Source of the DNA: Paenibacillus glycinis
Lineage (GTDB): Bacteria > Bacillota > Bacilli > Paenibacillales > Paenibacillaceae
DNA length: 64,000 bases
NCBI RefSeq assembly: GCF_009909185.1
Contig: NZ_JAAAMV010000031.1
Location: forward strand, 1-64,000
Reading direction: 5' to 3'
A program made the translations under genes and the position numbers. Below the pieces are notes generated by a model. The model had not been told where the DNA came from. It saw nothing but the letters and a program-made list of their open reading frames with translations, and did no database searches. This document shows, piece after piece, positions 34,162 to 43,710 of this stretch. How positions within the stretch are numbered: the stretch's first letter is position 1; the number at the start of each line of letters is the position of its first letter.

Positions 34162-35877
34162 TTGAAGAACAAAAGAAAAAGCATGTCGGCGGTCGCGGCA
34201 TTGTTGACGACGGCGCTGCTGATCAGCGCTTGCAGTTCGAACTCGGATTCGAACACGAACGCGGCATCGGACAACGGCGGCAACCAGTCGGGGAACGCGG
34301 CCTCCGCGCCGGCGGATCCGTTCGGCAAATACGCGGAGCCGGTATCGCTCGCGGTCGGCATGAAGGTCGATCCCGCCGACAAATCGCTTCCGGCCGGAGA
34401 CACGCCGGAAAGCAACCAATTCACGCGCTACATCAAAGACAACCTGAACATCGACGTCACCAACGCTTTCACGGCCTCGCCGACGAACTACGACCAGAAG
34501 GTCAGCTTGTCCATCTCGAGCAACGATCTGCCGGACGCGATGGTCGTGAACGCGCAGCAATTGCGGAATATGTACGAGAACGGCCAACTGGCCGATTTGA
34601 CGGAAGCCTTCGATCAATACGCGTCGCCGGCGCTGAAGCGCGTGCTGCAGGATTCGAACAAGCGGGCGATGGACACCGTTACGTTCGACGGCAAGATCAT
34701 GGCGCTGCCGCAGGCCGAGGATGCCGGCATCCACGAGATGTGGATCCGCAAGGACTGGCTGGACAAGCTGGGCTTGCAGCCGCCGAAGACGATGGCGGAT
34801 CTCGAGAAGGTCGCCGAAGCATTCGTCAAGAATGACCCGGACGGCAACGGCAAGGCCGATACGATCGGCATCGCGGGACCTTCCAGCAGCGGCAAAATGT
34901 ACGCGAACTTCCTGGATTCCGCGAACAACCTGTACGGCTTCGATCCGATCTTCTCGGCGTACGGCGCTTACCCGGGCTACTGGGTCAAAGACGCGGACGG
35001 CAATCCGGCCTACGGCTCGACGCTTCCGCAAACGAAGGAAGCGCTCGGCGAGCTTCGCGATCTGTACGCCAAAGGCTTGATCGACCAACAGATGGCGATC
35101 CGCACGGATTCCGGCGAGTCGATCGTCAGCGGCCAAACGGGCATGTTCTTCGCGCCATGGTGGATGGGCTACGGTCCGCTGACGGACGCGATCAAGCAAA
35201 ACCCGAAAGCCAACTGGCAGGCCTATGCCTTGCCGCTGGACGCCCAAGGCCAATTCAGCCCGCACTTAAGCGCGCCGGCCGGGCAATTCGTGGTCGTCTC
35301 CAAAGACTACAAAAATCCCGAATCCGTCATCAAGCTGCAAAACCTGCTGCTTCGCGACGAAAGCAAATTCGATCTGACGAAAGGCTCGATCGGTTTCTAT
35401 CCGGTTCGCCTCGCGCTCGGGCCGTCCGATGAATCGGAATTCACCGTCCAAGCGGTGCGCGACGTGCTCGCCGGCACGAAAACGCCGGAGGATTTCGCGG
35501 ACAAGCCGGAATACAAGCTGCTTGCGGGAGATCTGAACAGCATCAAGAAGGTGAAGCTGGAGCCGTACGACAAGATGGATATCCAATACTGGAATCCGAC
35601 GGCCGACATGGGCGCCTGGACCCGGCTGTACTCCATCATGGTCGGCGTCGCGCCGTTCGTGGACGTGCCGATGAACCGGGTCAGCAGCCTGCTGTACTCG
35701 CAAACGAACGCGATGGAAACGAAATGGGTCAACCTGAAGAAGATGGAAGACGAAACCTTCCTGAAAATCGTCGTCGGCGGCGCATCGCTCGATACGTTCG
35801 ACAAATTCGTAGCCGATTGGAAGAAACAAGGCGGCGATCAAATTACGGCCGAAGTCGCCGAAGCCGTAAAGCAATAA
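34162..35877 (+). CDS. Extracellular solute-binding lipoprotein, LplA type (module 2)
   Basis: 571 residues. Lipoprotein signal peptide with lipobox ISAC, an S/N/D-rich linker, then the binding-protein fold. TTG start at 34162 with aaggggag upstream. It has the same size class as the module 1 protein and the same N-terminal region FGKYAEPVSL, so the two are paralogues. It is followed by a stem-loop and the two permeases. Confidence 0.92.
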   Translation: MKNKRKSMSAVAALLTTALLISACSSNSDSNTNAASDNGGNQSGNAASAPADPFGKYAEPVSLAVGMKVDPADKSLPAGDTPESNQFTRYIKDNLNIDVTNAFTASPTNYDQKVSLSISSNDLPDAMVVNAQQLRNMYENGQLADLTEAFDQYASPALKRVLQDSNKRAMDTVTFDGKIMALPQAEDAGIHEMWIRKDWLDKLGLQPPKTMADLEKVAEAFVKNDPDGNGKADTIGIAGPSSSGKMYANFLDSANNLYGFDPIFSAYGAYPGYWVKDADGNPAYGSTLPQTKEALGELRDLYAKGLIDQQMAIRTDSGESIVSGQTGMFFAPWWMGYGPLTDAIKQNPKANWQAYALPLDAQGQFSPHLSAPAGQFVVVSKDYKNPESVIKLQNLLLRDESKFDLTKGSIGFYPVRLALGPSDESEFTVQAVRDVLAGTKTPEDFADKPEYKLLAGDLNSIKKVKLEPYDKMDIQYWNPTADMGAWTRLYSIMVGVAPFVDVPMNRVSSLLYSQTNAMETKWVNLKKMEDETFLKIVVGGASLDTFDKFVADWKKQGGDQITAEVAEAVKQ

Positions 35878-35890
35878 GAGGTTGAACGGA

Positions 35891-35917
35891 GGGGCTTGGC
35901 TTCAAGCGAGCCCCTTT
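35891..35917 (+). promoter_or_regulatory. Intercistronic stem-loop, module 2
   Basis: ggggct (35891-35896) pairs with agcccc (35909-35914), followed by ttt. A weak terminator or message stabiliser between binding protein and permeases. Confidence 0.55.
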
Positions 35918-35955
35918 CCATTGCCCGCCGTCGGCAGAGTTGGGAGGGATAACGA

Positions 35956-36846
35956 GTGAATACCAAAGGGTTTGCCAAGCATTACTACTTGATGCTTCTT
36001 CCGGGCTTTGTCTGGCTCGGAGTATTCAGTATTTTCCCAATGTTCGGAATCGTCATCGCTTTCGAGCATTTCAGCCCCGTTAAAGGCATGTTCGGCTCGG
36101 AATGGGTCGGTTTGGAAAATTTCCGCTACATGTTTACGCTCGGCGATACCCGAAGCATCTTCTTCAACACGATATTCATCGCGGTGATGAAGATCATCGC
36201 CAACCTGGTCGTGCCGCTTGTCTTCGCCCTGCTGCTCAACGAGCTGCGCTTGACCGTACTCAAGAAGTGGGTACAGACGATCGTCTACTTGCCTCACTTT
36301 CTGTCATGGGTCATTCTCGGGGGGATCGTGCTCGACCTGTTCGCCTTCGACGGCCCGATCAATGGCATTCTGTCGGTCTTCGGTGTGAAAGCAACCAATT
36401 TCTTCGCGAACGCGCCGTTGTTCCCGTTCCTGGCGGTCGGCACGGACGTATGGAAGGAATTCGGTTTCAATATGATTATTTATTTGGCCGCGCTGACCGG
36501 CATCAATCCCGCGCTGTACGAAGCGGCGGGGATGGACGGCGCCTCGCGGATGCGCCGCTTGTGGCACGTGACGCTGCCGGGCATTCGCACGACGGCCGCG
36601 CTGCTCGCCGTACTCGGTCTCGGGAACGTGCTGAACGCGGGCTTCGACCAAATCTTCAATCTGTACAATCCCCTCGTGTATTCGTCCGGGGACATCATCG
36701 ATACATGGGTATACCGCACGGGCTTGCTGAACATGCAATACGAGCTTGCGACGGCCGTCGGGCTGCTGAAATCAGTCGTCGGGTTCATCCTGATCGCGCT
36801 CTCGTACGTCGCGGCGAGCAAGTGGGCCAATTATCGGATTTTCTAG
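35956..36846 (+). CDS. ABC sugar transporter permease, LplB type (module 2)
   Basis: 296 residues, about six membrane helices, ATPase-contact motif EAAGMDGASRMRRLWHVTLP. GTG start with gggagg upstream. Partner of the next gene; ATPase expected in trans. Confidence 0.93.
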   Translation: MNTKGFAKHYYLMLLPGFVWLGVFSIFPMFGIVIAFEHFSPVKGMFGSEWVGLENFRYMFTLGDTRSIFFNTIFIAVMKIIANLVVPLVFALLLNELRLTVLKKWVQTIVYLPHFLSWVILGGIVLDLFAFDGPINGILSVFGVKATNFFANAPLFPFLAVGTDVWKEFGFNMIIYLAALTGINPALYEAAGMDGASRMRRLWHVTLPGIRTTAALLAVLGLGNVLNAGFDQIFNLYNPLVYSSGDIIDTWVYRTGLLNMQYELATAVGLLKSVVGFILIALSYVAASKWANYRIF

Positions 36847-36864
36847 AGAAAGGAGGCGAGCGGA

Positions 36865-37755
36865 ATGGTCAAAGATACGACACTCGGTTCGAAAGCGTTC
36901 GATGTGCTGATCGTGGCGATCCTGGTGCTTGTCGCGCTCACGTGCATTCTTCCGCTATGGTATACGCTGGCCGTATCGTTCAGCACCAAGGCCGCCGCGG
37001 CGGGGGGACAGATCTCGTTATGGCCGGTCGGCTTTAATTTGAATTCCTACAGGCAGCTGCTGCAGGACAACCAGTTCTTCGTTTCCTTCTGGACGTCGAT
37101 CAAGCGCGTCGTGCTGGGGGCCGGCTTGAATCTGATTATCGTGCCGCTGATGGCGTACCCGCTGTCCAAGACGATCCGGGACTTCCGGCTGCGCAACGTG
37201 CTTATGTGGGCGGTCATCTTCACCATGCTGTTCAACGGCGGTTTGATTCCGCTGTACCTGACGATCAAGAAGCTCGGCATGTTCAACAGCATCTGGTCGC
37301 TGGTGCTGGTCGGCGGCGCGCAAACGCTCGTGTTCAACGTCATTCTGGCCATGAACTTCTTCCGGAACCTGCCGAAGGAGCTGGACGAAGCGGCGCTCGT
37401 GGACGGAGCCGGACCTTGGTATATCTTGCTCAAAGTGTACGTGCCGCTATCCGCGCCGGTGCTGGCGACCGTATCGCTGTTCAGCATCGTGTACCATTGG
37501 AACGAGTTCCTGTACGGACTGGTGTTCATGACGCGGGAGCAATTCTATCCTTTGCAGACCTATATTCAGCAGGTCGTCGTCATGCTGGATCCGTCGACGA
37601 TGTCCACGGACGAGCTGCAGCGGCTCAGCCAGCTGTCCAACCGGACCTTGAACGCGGCCAAGATCTTCATCGCGATGGTCCCGGTGCTGGTGGTCTATCC
37701 GTTCCTGCAGCGCTTCTTCATTCACGGCATCACGCTCGGCTCGGTCAAGGAATAA
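36865..37755 (+). CDS. ABC sugar transporter permease, YtcP type (module 2)
   Basis: 296 residues, six membrane helices, ATPase-contact motif ELDEAALVDGAGPWYILLKV, C-terminal FIHGITLGSVKE. Preceded by aaaggagg. Second channel subunit. Confidence 0.93.
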   Translation: MVKDTTLGSKAFDVLIVAILVLVALTCILPLWYTLAVSFSTKAAAAGGQISLWPVGFNLNSYRQLLQDNQFFVSFWTSIKRVVLGAGLNLIIVPLMAYPLSKTIRDFRLRNVLMWAVIFTMLFNGGLIPLYLTIKKLGMFNSIWSLVLVGGAQTLVFNVILAMNFFRNLPKELDEAALVDGAGPWYILLKVYVPLSAPVLATVSLFSIVYHWNEFLYGLVFMTREQFYPLQTYIQQVVVMLDPSTMSTDELQRLSQLSNRTLNAAKIFIAMVPVLVVYPFLQRFFIHGITLGSVKE

Positions 37756-37802
37756 GCCGGCGCAATCATTCTATTCTATCATCTAAAGGAGCCTGACCTT
37801 AT

Positions 37803-38684
37803 ATGAAACAAATCCGGATCGGCACGCTCGTCGGCGGCGGAGACGCGGTTCGCGTCCTGCCGCAAATACTTCCGCACGGCTTCGAATCCTTCAGTCTGAC
37901 GTTCTGGCAATCGACCAATGGCCTCGACCTGTCCGAGACCGCCAAGCGGGTCAAGGAACTATTGGCCGAGAAAGGCATTCCCGTCTCGAGCCTCGGCATC
38001 TTCGGCAATCCCCTGACCGGCGCCGGCGACAACGCGGACACGCTCGCCAGCTGGGAACGGTTGATCGACCATGCGCATGAATTCGGCACGGACCTGGTGG
38101 CGGGCTTCACGGGGCGCATGCCCGGCACGATCGACGACTCGCTCCCGCGGTACGCGGAAGTGTTCGGCGAGCTCGCGAAGCGCGCCGCGGACAAAGGCGT
38201 GAAGCTGGCGTTCGAGAACTGCGACATGGGCGGTACCTGGGAGAGCGGCGATTGGAACATCGCCCATAATCCGACGGCGTGGGAACGCATGTTCAATGCC
38301 TTGCCGGCGGAAAACGTCGGGCTTCAATGGGAGCCGACGCATCAAATGGTCAGCCTGATCGATCCGATTCCGCAGCTGCGCAAATGGGTCGGCAAAATCT
38401 TCAACGTGCACGGCAAGGATGCGACCATCGCTTGGGACGTCGTGCGCGAATACGGCATTCACGGTCCGAAGCCGTTCGTCTGGCACCGGACGCCGGGCTT
38501 CGGCGACACCAACTGGACGGACGTGATCTCGATTCTCCGTCAGCACGGCTACGAGGGCAGCATCGATATCGAAGGCTGGCATGACCCGGTGTATCGCGAC
38601 GAATGGGAAATGACGGGCCAGGTGCATGCGCTCAATTATTTGAAAAACTGCCGCGGCGGCGATTTCGTTCCGAATCCGTCCTAA
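37803..38684 (+). CDS. TIM-barrel sugar isomerase/epimerase
   Basis: 293 residues of the xylose isomerase-like TIM-barrel superfamily. Likely metal ligands are the Glu in LAFENC, the Glu/His pair in WEPTH, the His in NVHGKD and the Glu in DIEGWHD. It should isomerise or epimerise a keto or aldo sugar, probably one produced by the neighbouring dehydrogenases. ATG start 47 bases after the permease, aaaggag upstream, so it belongs to module 2. Confidence 0.88.
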   Translation: MKQIRIGTLVGGGDAVRVLPQILPHGFESFSLTFWQSTNGLDLSETAKRVKELLAEKGIPVSSLGIFGNPLTGAGDNADTLASWERLIDHAHEFGTDLVAGFTGRMPGTIDDSLPRYAEVFGELAKRAADKGVKLAFENCDMGGTWESGDWNIAHNPTAWERMFNALPAENVGLQWEPTHQMVSLIDPIPQLRKWVGKIFNVHGKDATIAWDVVREYGIHGPKPFVWHRTPGFGDTNWTDVISILRQHGYEGSIDIEGWHDPVYRDEWEMTGQVHALNYLKNCRGGDFVPNPS

Positions 38685-38732
38685 CCGCGATTGCGATATC
38701 GGCGTCGAAATAGACAGAAAGAGGTGAGCGGA

Positions 38733-39746
38733 TTGGCTCAGCATAAAGTAGTGGTGGCCGGCTGCGGCGGCATGGCCAACGAATGGCTCGATTACGCCGC
38801 GCAGCGGGAGAACGTCGAGGTCGTCGGACTGGTGGATCTGTTCGAGGAAGCGGCGAAGAAGATGGCGCAGAAGCGCGGGCTGAACGTGCCGACGTTCACG
38901 GATTTGTCCGAAGCGCTCGCCCATACCGGCGCGAATCTCGTGTTCGACGTGACGATTCCGGCGAGTCACAAGCAGATCGCCACGACGGCGCTCCGGGCGG
39001 GCGTCCACGTATTCGGCGAGAAGCCGATGGCGGAAACGTTGGCCGACGCGCAGGAGGTGCTGGCCGTGGCGAATGCGTCCGGCAAGCGGTATTCCGTGAT
39101 GCAGAACCGCCGGTATTTGAAGCATATCCGCGCGTTGTCGAGCTTCCTGGCGGGCGGCGGGATCGGCAAGGTCGGCGCGCTGCACGCGGATTTCTTCCTC
39201 GGGCCGCACTTCGGCGGCTTTCGCGAGACGATGGCGAGTCCCTTGATCCTGGATATGGCCATCCATACGTTCGATCAGGCCCGTTTCTTGAGCGGAGCGG
39301 ATCCCGTATCGGTCTATTGCCATGAATTCAATCCGGCCGGATCCTGGTACGCGGGCAACGCTTCGGCGATCTGCATCTTCGAGATGAGCGACGGATCCGT
39401 GTTCTCGTACCGCGGTTCTTGGAGCGCGCAGGGCGCGGGTACTTCATGGGAATCCGACTGGCGCGTGACGGGCAGTCTGGGAACGGCGTTATGGGACGGG
39501 GACAATCGCCCGACGGCCGAAGAGGTCAGCGGAGACGAAGGCTTCATGCATCCGACCAAAGCAATCGAAGTGCCGGATATTTGGACGGGCCGGCAAGGCC
39601 ATTTCGGCTGTCTGGACAACATGTTCGACGCGCTGGAGCACGACCGGCTGGCGGAAACGGACAGCAGCGACAACATCAAGAGCGTCGCGATGGTCTTCGG
39701 CGCGATCGAGAGCGCCAAAACCGGACAGAAGGTAATGCTTGGCTAA
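38733..39746 (+). CDS. Gfo/Idh/MocA-family NAD(P)-dependent dehydrogenase
   Basis: 337 residues. Rossmann domain with GCGGMANEW (about 9-17), the family motif GEKPM near residue 95, and a C-terminal alpha/beta dimer domain. These enzymes oxidise a sugar or inositol hydroxyl group. TTG start at 38733 with gaggtgagcg upstream is preferred to frame openings further up. Follows the TIM-barrel isomerase in the same operon. Confidence 0.88.
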   Translation: MAQHKVVVAGCGGMANEWLDYAAQRENVEVVGLVDLFEEAAKKMAQKRGLNVPTFTDLSEALAHTGANLVFDVTIPASHKQIATTALRAGVHVFGEKPMAETLADAQEVLAVANASGKRYSVMQNRRYLKHIRALSSFLAGGGIGKVGALHADFFLGPHFGGFRETMASPLILDMAIHTFDQARFLSGADPVSVYCHEFNPAGSWYAGNASAICIFEMSDGSVFSYRGSWSAQGAGTSWESDWRVTGSLGTALWDGDNRPTAEEVSGDEGFMHPTKAIEVPDIWTGRQGHFGCLDNMFDALEHDRLAETDSSDNIKSVAMVFGAIESAKTGQKVMLG

Positions 39747-39807
39747 ACCGGCCGCTTGATCGGCCGAGCGAACACAGAACAGAGCAGGATAGGATGGAGG
39801 CGCAAGC

Positions 39808-40974
39808 ATGAAAGAGATCCAAGTTGGCATGATCGGTTATAAATTCATGGGCAAAGCCCACAGCCATGCGTATCGCGATTTGCCGATGTTCTTCCCGGAT
39901 GCCCCGGCTCCGGTCATGAAGGCGATCTGCGGCCGGGACGAGCAGGGCGTGCGCCAAGCCGCCAAGCAGTTCGGCTGGGAGCATGCGGTGACGGATTGGC
40001 GCGAGCTGGTCAACCAGGCGGATATCGACGTCGTCGACATCAACGCGCCGAGCGACGCCCATAAGGAAATCGCCATCGCGGCGGCGAAAGCGGGCAAGCA
40101 TCTGTTCTGCGAGAAGCCGCTTGCGCTGACCTTGTCCGACGCCAGGGAGATGCTCGCGGCGGCGGAAGCGGCGGGCGTCAAGCATATGGTCGGCTTCAAT
40201 TACCGCTTCGCGCCGGCGATCCGCCTGGCGAAGAAGCTGATCGCCGAAGGGAGGATCGGCAAGATTCATCATTTCCGCGCCGCGTTCCTGCAGGATTGGC
40301 TGGTCGATTCGGCATTCCCGCTCGTCTGGCGGCTGAAGAAGGAAGTCGCGGGCTCCGGCTCGCACGGCGATCTCGGCGCGCATCTGATCGATCTGTCCCG
40401 CTATCTCGTCGGCGAGATCGACGAAGTGGTCGGCATGAGCGAGACCTTCGTCAAGCGCCGTCCGCTCGCCGAGTCCATGGCCGGCCTCAGCGCGCAGGGA
40501 AATACCGACGGGCCGATGGGCGACGTGACCGTGGACGATGCGACGTCGTTCATGGCGCGGTTCGCGAACGGCGCGCTCGGCAGCTTCGAGGCGAGCCGGC
40601 TTGCCGCCGGGCATCGCTGCACGAACGCGTTCGAGATCAACGGCAGCAAGGGCAGCGTGCGTTTCGATTTCGAGCGCATGAACGAGCTGGAGGTTTATTT
40701 TACCGACGACGCGGACGACGTGCAGGGCTTCCGGCGCGTGCTCGCGACCGATCCCGCCCATGATTACATGGATGCCTGGTGGCCGCCGGGCCATACGATC
40801 GGCTTCGAGCATACGTTCATCCACGAGGTGCTCGAGCTGATGGAGGCGATCCGCGACGATCGCCAGCCCAAGCCGAATTTCGCGGACGGCATCAAGTGCC
40901 AGGAAGTGCTGGAGGCCGTGGACGTCTCCATCGCCGAGCGGCGCTGGGTCGCGATCAGCGAGCTGCGGCAGTAA
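39808..40974 (+). CDS. Gfo/Idh/MocA-family NAD(P)-dependent dehydrogenase
   Basis: 388 residues. N-terminal Rossmann domain (GYKFMGKAHSHAY near 9-21), CEKPL motif near residue 98, C-terminal dimer domain with GSGSHGDLGAHLIDL. It is longer than the previous dehydrogenase and clearly a different subfamily, so the two could catalyse successive oxidation and reduction steps on one sugar, with the isomerase between them. tggagg before the ATG. Last gene of module 2. Confidence 0.9.
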   Translation: MKEIQVGMIGYKFMGKAHSHAYRDLPMFFPDAPAPVMKAICGRDEQGVRQAAKQFGWEHAVTDWRELVNQADIDVVDINAPSDAHKEIAIAAAKAGKHLFCEKPLALTLSDAREMLAAAEAAGVKHMVGFNYRFAPAIRLAKKLIAEGRIGKIHHFRAAFLQDWLVDSAFPLVWRLKKEVAGSGSHGDLGAHLIDLSRYLVGEIDEVVGMSETFVKRRPLAESMAGLSAQGNTDGPMGDVTVDDATSFMARFANGALGSFEASRLAAGHRCTNAFEINGSKGSVRFDFERMNELEVYFTDDADDVQGFRRVLATDPAHDYMDAWWPPGHTIGFEHTFIHEVLELMEAIRDDRQPKPNFADGIKCQEVLEAVDVSIAERRWVAISELRQ

Positions 40975-41160
40975 CAGTACGCGCGGGATTCATGATCCTG
41001 CCCACCATGCTTGCCATGCTAAACGATCGCTTCGGGTTGCTTCGGAGGCCAATACGGCTTCGGGCTGCCCGGGGCGATTTGTTATGTCATCCTTAAAACG
41101 CTCTGCAATGCGGGACGTTCACGGAAGCCCCTTGCGCTATCATGAGGCTTTTCTCGTTGT

Positions 41161-41322
41161 TCAACCGACTTCCGGGATCACGACAGGCGTTGCCGGAAAT
41201 CCCCCGTCTTTCCGAATAACCAAAAGATAATCGGACGACAGATTCTCGACAACGATATAAGCGACTCCCTGATACGCGACTTCGCGCTCCAATTTGAAAA
41301 ACACTTCGTTCGCGTTCTCCAA
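41161..41322 (-). CDS. Small conserved-looking protein of unknown function
   Basis: 53 residues, on the minus strand between two plus-strand genes. The TTG at 41322 has gaggtg six bases upstream; a GTG at 41331 in the same frame is possible. The protein alternates beta-type hydrophobic segments (VFFKLER, YIVVENL, YLLVIRK, TPVVIPEVG) and has no membrane helix or cysteines; it reads like a small soluble beta protein. There is no competing gene on the other strand. The family is not recognised. Confidence 0.6.
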   Translation of the reverse strand: MENANEVFFKLEREVAYQGVAYIVVENLSSDYLLVIRKDGGFPATPVVIPEVG

Positions 41323-41453
41323 CCTGAACACCTCATTTCGAATGATACGATATGTATCTCATACTAATACAAAGTAAGTACAAGAGCAACGTGTATTCGC
41401 GCGCGAGGATGTCGAACCAGTCGCCTCGCAGAGGAAATAACAGGAAAAAACAA

Positions 41454-41483
41454 TTGAAATGCAGAACACTTGTTTGGTATAAT
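41454..41483 (+). promoter_or_regulatory. Promoter of the glyoxalase-fold gene
   Basis: TTGAAA (41454-41459), 18-base spacer, TATAAT (41478-41483). Confidence 0.65.
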
Positions 41484-41528
41484 CGACGCAGCGCGGTGCA
41501 GCGACTTTTGTTCGATGGAGGGAATACG

Positions 41529-41912
41529 ATGAAAATTTTGCAGATCCGTTTGTTGGTGCCGAACGTGCGAGACTGTTTCTTGTTCTACAGGGATATCCTG
41601 GATTTAGAAGTTCTGCATGGCAACGAAGACACGCCATATGCCGAATTCCGGACGGGAGACATTCATATTGCGTTGGAGCCTCTGCTCGCCAGCGAGCCGG
41701 CCGGCGCCCCGCCCAAGCCGCATGCATTCAGCGCCCAAGACCGGATCGCGATCATCATCGGCGTCGAGAACGTGGATGCGGCCTACGACCGGTTGACGGG
41801 CAAGGGCATTGCATTCGTCGAAGAACCGCATGATACGCCCGAATGGGGCCATCGCGTCGCTTACTTGCGCGACCCCGCCGGCAATCTGATCGAGCTAAAC
41901 GGCGGCCTCTGA
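41529..41912 (+). CDS. Glyoxalase/bleomycin-resistance/dioxygenase (VOC) family protein
   Basis: 127 residues, one vicinal oxygen chelate domain made of two beta-alpha-beta-beta-beta units, ending in the typical VAYLRDPAGNLIEL. Single-domain members act as dimers and bind metals, antibiotics or methylglyoxal adducts; the substrate is unknown. The ATG at 41529 is preceded by atggaggga; the long upstream opening of the frame has no support. Confidence 0.85.
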   Translation: MKILQIRLLVPNVRDCFLFYRDILDLEVLHGNEDTPYAEFRTGDIHIALEPLLASEPAGAPPKPHAFSAQDRIAIIIGVENVDAAYDRLTGKGIAFVEEPHDTPEWGHRVAYLRDPAGNLIELNGGL

Positions 41913-41963
41913 TTCGTTCGCGGCACATTGCCCCCATTGCTCTAATCGTTCCTATTCATGCAG

Positions 41964-41996
41964 GCTGCCGGATCCTTGACCGGCAGCTTTATTTTG
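41964..41996 (+). terminator. Intrinsic terminator
   Basis: gctgccgg (41964-41971) pairs with ccggcagc (41980-41987), followed by tttatttt. Ends the VOC gene. From here to 42215 no gene was found. Confidence 0.8.
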
Positions 41997-42215
41997 TTCA
42001 GCGGCAAGCTTCGGCGCAATAATGCGAATCGCGAAGAGAAGACTTGGCGAGCAAGCGCGATTCGCCGTTCGACGCACGTTCGGGAGCGGTTCGCGGGCAG
42101 GCTGGAACACGATGTCATAAAACCGTTAGTTCGATCCTATTAGGTCGTAGTCATCGTCCGAATCGCGATTTACATTAGAAGATGAGGACCAGCACTCAGA
42201 ATAGGATGTGAAACG

Positions 42216-43169
42216 ATGAATACCAAAGTATTGACGAATTCGCAAATCGAGCAATTCATCGAACTTGGGTACGTACGGCTCGAAGAGGCGTTCCCGCGCA
42301 AGGCGGCGCTTGCCGCGCAGGAGCTGCTATGGACGCAGGTCGAGAAGCAGGGCGTGAAGAAGGATGATCGCGGGACTTGGAACCAGCCGATGGTGCACAT
42401 CAAGGAACAATTCGACGACGAGGCGTTTCAAGTCTGCAATACGTTGCGATTGGCCGATGCCATCGAGGACGTGGTCGGAGCCGGGCGGTGGAAGGAACGT
42501 TCCGTCTACGGGCAGGACGACAAGAAGACGCTGTGGGGCTGGTGGCCGGTCAATTTCGCGTCCGGCGCGGACCGTCCCTGGGACGTGCCGACGAACGGCT
42601 GGCATTGGGACGGCATGAGCCGCCCGCATTACGTCGACAGTCCCGAGCAGGGCTTGTTGCTGCTGTGCGTCTTCTCGGAGATCGGCTTGCGGAGCGGCAG
42701 CACGCTCGTCGCCGAAGGATCGCATAAGATCGTCGCCAATATCTTGGCGGAGCATAACGACGGCCCCATGGCGCACGAAGCGATCGCCATCGCCAACCGC
42801 TCTCATCCATGGCTGCGGGAGCTGACGAATACGAGAGACGGCGAGGCCGTCGCCGATCTCTACGCCAACGATGCAGCCGCTGCGGCCGAGCCCGGAACCG
42901 GCGATCGCATCCGTACGTTCATGGAGCAGACGCACGTCGATGCGAGCGGCGTACGCCTGCGCGTGGCCGAAACGCCGGCATCCCCCGGCGACGTGCTGCT
43001 CTGCCACCCGTTCCTGTACCATTGCGCCTCGCAGAATCATTCGGGCGTGCCGCGCTTCATGTGCAATCGCGCGACGCCGCTGGTCAGACGGATGAACTTG
43101 AACCGGGCGAACCCGGAGGCGTATTCGCCGCTCGAGCTCAGCACGCGCCGTTCGATCGTTCGGACCTGA
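42216..43169 (+). CDS. Phytanoyl-CoA dioxygenase (PhyH) family oxygenase
   Basis: 317 residues of the Fe(II)/2-oxoglutarate-dependent PhyH family. The iron-binding HxD is visible as HWDG near residue 130, and the distal His is in the segment LCHPFLYHCASQN, followed by a conserved Arg for 2-oxoglutarate (VPRFM). Bacterial members hydroxylate diverse small molecules; no pathway is apparent. Monocistronic between a terminator and the hairpin at 43343. Confidence 0.85.
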   Translation: MNTKVLTNSQIEQFIELGYVRLEEAFPRKAALAAQELLWTQVEKQGVKKDDRGTWNQPMVHIKEQFDDEAFQVCNTLRLADAIEDVVGAGRWKERSVYGQDDKKTLWGWWPVNFASGADRPWDVPTNGWHWDGMSRPHYVDSPEQGLLLLCVFSEIGLRSGSTLVAEGSHKIVANILAEHNDGPMAHEAIAIANRSHPWLRELTNTRDGEAVADLYANDAAAAAEPGTGDRIRTFMEQTHVDASGVRLRVAETPASPGDVLLCHPFLYHCASQNHSGVPRFMCNRATPLVRRMNLNRANPEAYSPLELSTRRSIVRT

Positions 43170-43710
43170 CCCTTGCCGCGCGCCGAGTCGACTAGCGTCG
43201 AGCAGCCGGAGCGCCGCTTAGCATTGAAGCGCAGCTGAATAGCCGGAGCTTGCCGCCTACCCGAGCGCGGAGGATGCGTTGCCGTCGCGGCAAACGTACG
43301 TACGGAAAACCGGCGAGCCGGCAACGCCTTGATTATGCTGAGAAGCCCGCCACGGCGGGCTTTTTGCCGTTGGCCGCGGACGCAGGACGCCTCTGATGCA
43401 GGCTGCGCGACACGTCCGGAAGGAATGCCGCAAGCATTATAAGATCCGGCTCGCTACGCTCAGCTGGCGGCATTCGATCGCGCCGGACGTTCGAGCCTTT
43501 CATCGCGCAGCACTGGATCAAAGGAGGGGGACGTAAGCCCGCATTCGTGCTATAGTCACAGTAGGCGGTCGGGAAAAGCGGAAAGAAACGGCGTTCCAAC
43601 TCTACCTTGCGATCTTCAGAAAAGATTCAGAATCTCCGCCGGTGAATCCAAAGATTATTCGGTTAGGATGAGAGGGATCGAAGCTGAATGATATTCAAGG
43701 AGGCCCTTGC
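43170..43710 (+). other. Non-coding stretch with one terminator
   Basis: No credible gene on either strand. It holds a small perfect hairpin (ttgccg / cggcaa, 43277-43291), the terminator at 43343, and otherwise no recognisable element. Confidence 0.5.
43343..43367 (+). terminator. Intrinsic terminator
   Basis: aagcccgcc, two-base centre, ggcgggctt, then TTT. Probably the end of the PhyH transcript. Confidence 0.8.

Noticed and set aside
41958..42143. 61-codon plus-strand frame after the VOC gene
   Set aside because: It starts on the terminator hairpin and has no ribosome site or recognisable features.
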